Assembly: GCA_964608735.1 (NCBI GenBank)
Contig: CAZSPL010000076.1
Coordinates: 1 to 15,356, forward strand
Source: CAZSPL01 sp964608735
GTDB taxonomy: Bacteria; JAJVIF01; JAPKYR01; CAZSPL01
Reading direction: 5' to 3'
DNA length: 15,356 nucleotides
A model generated the notes under the pieces. The model ran no database searches. It was not told the DNA's origin and saw only the letters and a program-made list of their open reading frames with translations. Position numbers and translations under genes: made by a program. Shown piece after piece: positions 12,513 to 15,356 of this stretch. Position 1 is the first letter of the stretch. Each line of letters opens with the position of its first letter.

Positions 12513-14225
12513 ATGAACAAACGTAAACGAAACACCGGGCGTTCGAAGCCCGCCAAAACACCGGCGCCCGCGCGCAAGGCATCGCTCGACCTCATCGCCC
12601 TCGGCGGCGTGAATGAGATCGGGAAGAACATGTTCGCCCTTGAAACGCCCGATGAAATGCTCCTTATCGACTGCGGGCTGTCATTCCCCGGCGAGGAACA
12701 TCTCGGCGTCGACTACCTGATCCCCGATTTCACTTTTCCGCTCAAGAAGAAAAAGAAAATCGTCGGCATGATGCTCACCCACGGGCATGAGGACCACATC
12801 GGCGGACTGCCGTTCTTCCCGGAGGGGATGGAGATACCTGTCTATGGCACGCCGCTTACCGTCGCCTTTGCCGAGGGAAAAATGCAGGAAGTCGGCAGGC
12901 GGGGCGAAACGGAGTTCAGGGAATTTCGGGCGGGGGATACTATCGATGCCGGGCATGATTTCACTATCGAGGCATTCAATGTCAACCACTCGATGCCCGA
13001 CGGCGTCGGGTTCGCGATACGCACCCCCGCGGGGCTGTACGTTCATTCCGGCGATTTCAAGATCGATCAGACCCCCGTCGACAACCGCGCCACCGATTTC
13101 GCGAAGCTCTCCGCCCTCGGGGAGGAAGGCGTGGATTTCCTCACTGTCGATGTGACCAATGTCGACAAGCCCGGTTACACCCCGTCGGAACGCAGCGTGG
13201 GAAGAGGTTTTCGGCAGATACTCGACAGGCATCCCGGGCAGCGTGTCTTTGTCGCCATGTTCGCATCGAACGTCCACCGTATACAGCAGGCCGTCGAGGC
13301 CGCAGCGCATTTCGGACGCGTCAGCGCGCCGATGGGCCGGAGCATGGTGCAGAGCCAGCGCATCGCGCTTGAACTCGGTTACCTCAAAGTCCCGCCCGGC
13401 TCGCTCATTTCACCGGATGACATCAACAAGCATCCGGACGGCGAGATGATGATTCTCGCGACCGGCACCCAGGGGGAGCCGATGAGCGCGCTGAGGCGAA
13501 TGAGCAGGGAAGAGCATAAGATAAGCATCCGCGAAGGGGACGTCGTGGTGATAAGCTCCCGCCCGATTCCCGGAAACGAAGCCGACGTATGGCGCACCAT
13601 CAACGACCTGTCCAAGCTCGGGGCGAAGGTTATCTACCAGGCGAACGACGTGCATGTATCGGGGCACGCATCGCGCGAGGAAATCAAGCTCGTTTGTAAT
13701 CTTCTCAAGCCGAAACACGTAATGCCGTTTCACGGGGAGTTACGCCACGTTTCGGCGTTCGGCGACCTCGCCCGCGAGATGGGGATGCCAAGCGAATCGT
13801 TCATCAAGCCGGAACTCGGCCGACGCATCAACATCAGCGCGCAAGGGGTGACATACGGGTCCATGGTGCCTTCCGGCACGATGCTCGTGGACGGTCTTTT
13901 TGTCGAGAACGAAGGTACGGAGCTGCTTCAGGAACGGCAGAAACTTACTACCGGCGGGGTGCTCGCGGTCACGATTATCGTCGATAAAAAGCGGAAGAAA
14001 TTCAAGTCTGTAAACCTGTCAAGCCTCGGTTTCATTTCCAAGCAGAATGCCGAGATCTTCGAGCGCGCCGAACAGATTCTCTCCGACAGCCTCGCCGCCG
14101 TAAAGGAAGTCGACTATGTCGAATACTCGACTTACAAAACCAAGGTCGAGGAGAAGATGGAGAAATTCATCTGGCGGAACACCAATCGCAAACCCTGCAT
14201 AATGGTGACTGTCATCGAAGCCTGA
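12513..14225 (+). CDS. rnj: ribonuclease J
   Basis: This 570-residue protein is a metallo-beta-lactamase/beta-CASP ribonuclease with endonuclease and 5'-3' exonuclease activity in mRNA decay and rRNA maturation. The zinc-binding motif THGHEDHIGG lies at 89-98; His159 in NHSMPDGVG and Asp181 in HSGDF add to the site. Further family blocks are ASNVHRIQQ (251-259), GTQGEPMSALRRM (318-330), SSRPIPGNE (348-356), HVSGHAS (381-387) and PFHGELRH (405-412). The C-terminal domain (about 450-570) is present, so the protein is full length. Two features differ from textbook members. The usual DSTN block reads DVTN (213-216), and the first 24 residues form a basic, Lys/Arg/Pro/Ala-rich extension before the fold begins at SLDLIALGG. 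ATG 12513 has no clear ribosome binding site, and no better start exists upstream. Confidence 0.96.
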   Translation: MNKRKRNTGRSKPAKTPAPARKASLDLIALGGVNEIGKNMFALETPDEMLLIDCGLSFPGEEHLGVDYLIPDFTFPLKKKKKIVGMMLTHGHEDHIGGLPFFPEGMEIPVYGTPLTVAFAEGKMQEVGRRGETEFREFRAGDTIDAGHDFTIEAFNVNHSMPDGVGFAIRTPAGLYVHSGDFKIDQTPVDNRATDFAKLSALGEEGVDFLTVDVTNVDKPGYTPSERSVGRGFRQILDRHPGQRVFVAMFASNVHRIQQAVEAAAHFGRVSAPMGRSMVQSQRIALELGYLKVPPGSLISPDDINKHPDGEMMILATGTQGEPMSALRRMSREEHKISIREGDVVVISSRPIPGNEADVWRTINDLSKLGAKVIYQANDVHVSGHASREEIKLVCNLLKPKHVMPFHGELRHVSAFGDLAREMGMPSESFIKPELGRRINISAQGVTYGSMVPSGTMLVDGLFVENEGTELLQERQKLTTGGVLAVTIIVDKKRKKFKSVNLSSLGFISKQNAEIFERAEQILSDSLAAVKEVDYVEYSTYKTKVEEKMEKFIWRNTNRKPCIMVTVIEA

Positions 14226-14226
14226 C

Positions 14227-15356
14227 TCAATCATCCGGCGGTTTGTAAAAGATTTGCATCAGCGCCTCGGCGGAATATCCCGACGGTTCCATCCACGAAT
14301 CGACATCCTCCCGCCTGTCCTCGTCGAGCAGGCTACGCCACTTGACGAGATGCATCAGCGCCGCGAAGCCTTCATCGCTCCCGAACTGCGCGGCCCCATC
14401 GGCGCGGAATCCCGCGCGGCTGAACTCGTACGCCCCGTCGAGAGTGGCGCTCAGCATCTCCCTGTCAAGAAGCCGGTTCCCCGATCCGCGTTCCCATGCG
14501 AGCAGCGCCGGAGCCAGTGAATCATCGAGCACATCGTTCACGGCGACGTAATCGAGTTCATCCAGTTGCTCTTTCACGGTCGACTGCATCAGCGACAGCA
14601 CCGGGTACGCGCCCATCAGGAGTTCGCGGATCCTCTCGTGGCTTTCCGTTATCGCCATCTCCCACAGGAATGCCGCGCAGTATGACCGTAGCAGCATCCA
14701 GTCATCCGTGGAAATGCTTTCGGGCGAAATGGTCAGCTTACCGCCGAGAAAACGGTCCCGCATCATCGGGTACAGGTCCGTATCGAGCGCATCGCGCACG
14801 GAATTGATGGCGACTTCGCGGTCGATCGAGGAATTCATGAGACCGATGGTATCCCATCCGAGCGCGGCCCAGGCAAGGGAATCGATCGCGCGTACGCTCA
14901 TATCGCGCGTGACACCGGCCAGCGTCTTGTCGATCTCATCGATGGCGAGCTTCAGGTATTCCTGGTTTGATGAGGCATAGGCGGCGACCGAGAGGAATCC
15001 TGGGGTTGCCGGGTCGCGAGGCTTTTCATCCATTCCGTGGGCGTTCCAGAATTGCCTTGCGATGTCCATCAGCGCCTCGTAGTGTCCGGCTCCCTTGCGT
15101 TGGGCGAACAGCCGCGCCTGCTTGCGTCCGCTGATAAGCCTCGGATGCTCTTCGGGATCGATTGAGATTTCAAGCAAGGGGACCGTGGGGGGATCTTCGA
15201 CGGTGAAATCGAGGAAATCGATTCCCGGCGAAATTTCCGCCGCTGGGGCCGCACCCGGCTTTTCAGGGCTCACTGACTTCGCCGGCACTGTGTGTTGACG
15301 GCATCCCGCGGGGATAATGCCCGCGTAAACCAGCGCGATGAACAGGAGCGGAATCA
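14227..15356 (-). CDS. lipoprotein of unknown function, 5' end beyond the window
   Basis: The frame runs from a TGA at 14229-14227 to the right edge. Read to the edge, the N-terminal part is IPLLFIALVYAGIIPAG-Cys, a hydrophobic stretch ending in a lipobox. The gene is thus a lipoprotein longer than a start at the internal GTG 15288 would suggest. The codon at the edge ends in TG and could be a start, but the lack of basic residues before the hydrophobic core suggests the start lies further out. About 375 residues are visible. After the Cys comes a Pro/Ala/Ser-rich linker, then a mostly helical, acidic region with Trp-rich helices such as SLAWAALGWDTIG and WMLLRSYCAAFLWEMA. I do not recognise the family. 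The gene converges on RNase J with one base between the two stops. Confidence 0.75.
   Translation of the reverse strand, partial: IPLLFIALVYAGIIPAGCRQHTVPAKSVSPEKPGAAPAAEISPGIDFLDFTVEDPPTVPLLEISIDPEEHPRLISGRKQARLFAQRKGAGHYEALMDIARQFWNAHGMDEKPRDPATPGFLSVAAYASSNQEYLKLAIDEIDKTLAGVTRDMSVRAIDSLAWAALGWDTIGLMNSSIDREVAINSVRDALDTDLYPMMRDRFLGGKLTISPESISTDDWMLLRSYCAAFLWEMAITESHERIRELLMGAYPVLSLMQSTVKEQLDELDYVAVNDVLDDSLAPALLAWERGSGNRLLDREMLSATLDGAYEFSRAGFRADGAAQFGSDEGFAALMHLVKWRSLLDEDRREDVDSWMEPSGYSAEALMQIFYKPPDD

Noticed and set aside
1..15356. CRISPR array, phage or transposon
   Set aside because: I found no regularly spaced direct repeats, integrase, transposase, toxin-antitoxin pair or terminal inverted repeats. 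The only repeat of note is the lipoprotein tail copy.

Overview
The window reads as chromosomal DNA from an uncultured, GC-rich bacterium. Four of its genes encode lipoproteins with a signal peptide and lipobox. It also has two Wzz-type polysaccharide proteins, an O-antigen ligase/polymerase-like membrane protein and an RNase J, which together suggest a cell with a large decorated surface. RNase J is absent from E. coli-type gammaproteobacteria but widespread elsewhere, so it does not fix the phylum, and I do not name a taxon. No rRNA, tRNA, CRISPR array, transposase or integrase is visible. Nearly all strong coding signal is accounted for by ten genes; the two ends of the window cut through genes.

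Layout. Positions 1-133 hold the C-terminus of a plus-strand protein. Positions 134-510 are visibly more AT-rich and hold a short minus-strand open frame with PilZ-like motifs. A minus-strand polysaccharide pair follows: a Wzz-like chain-length protein (3500-2034) and an O-antigen polymerase/ligase-like protein (2034-511). Their stop and start overlap by one base, and a good sigma70-type promoter precedes the pair. Upstream of them on the same strand lies a run of three lipoprotein genes: a GH123/DUF4091-like protein (9463-8498), a protein with a sialidase/BNR-like propeller (8443-6170) and a protein with a PQQ-type eight-bladed propeller (6098-3807). The last two share a long N-terminal domain that I do not recognise. 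After the stop of the PQQ protein there is an in-frame remnant that matches the C-terminus of its sialidase-like neighbour.

The second half starts with a ferritin-like diiron protein (10275-9745, minus). It is divergent from a Wzz protein whose C-terminal tyrosine-kinase-like P-loop domain has lost its Walker motifs (10487-12451, plus). RNase J follows (12513-14225, plus). It converges, with a one-base gap, on a lipoprotein of unknown function whose start lies beyond the right edge.

How the genes may work together (inference): the Wzz and polymerase-like proteins would assemble and export a surface polysaccharide, while the three lipoproteins carry glycan- or protein-binding folds on the envelope. 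The most informative observation is the modular history of the lipoprotein pair: one shared N-terminal domain, two different propellers, and a leftover tail downstream of one of them.
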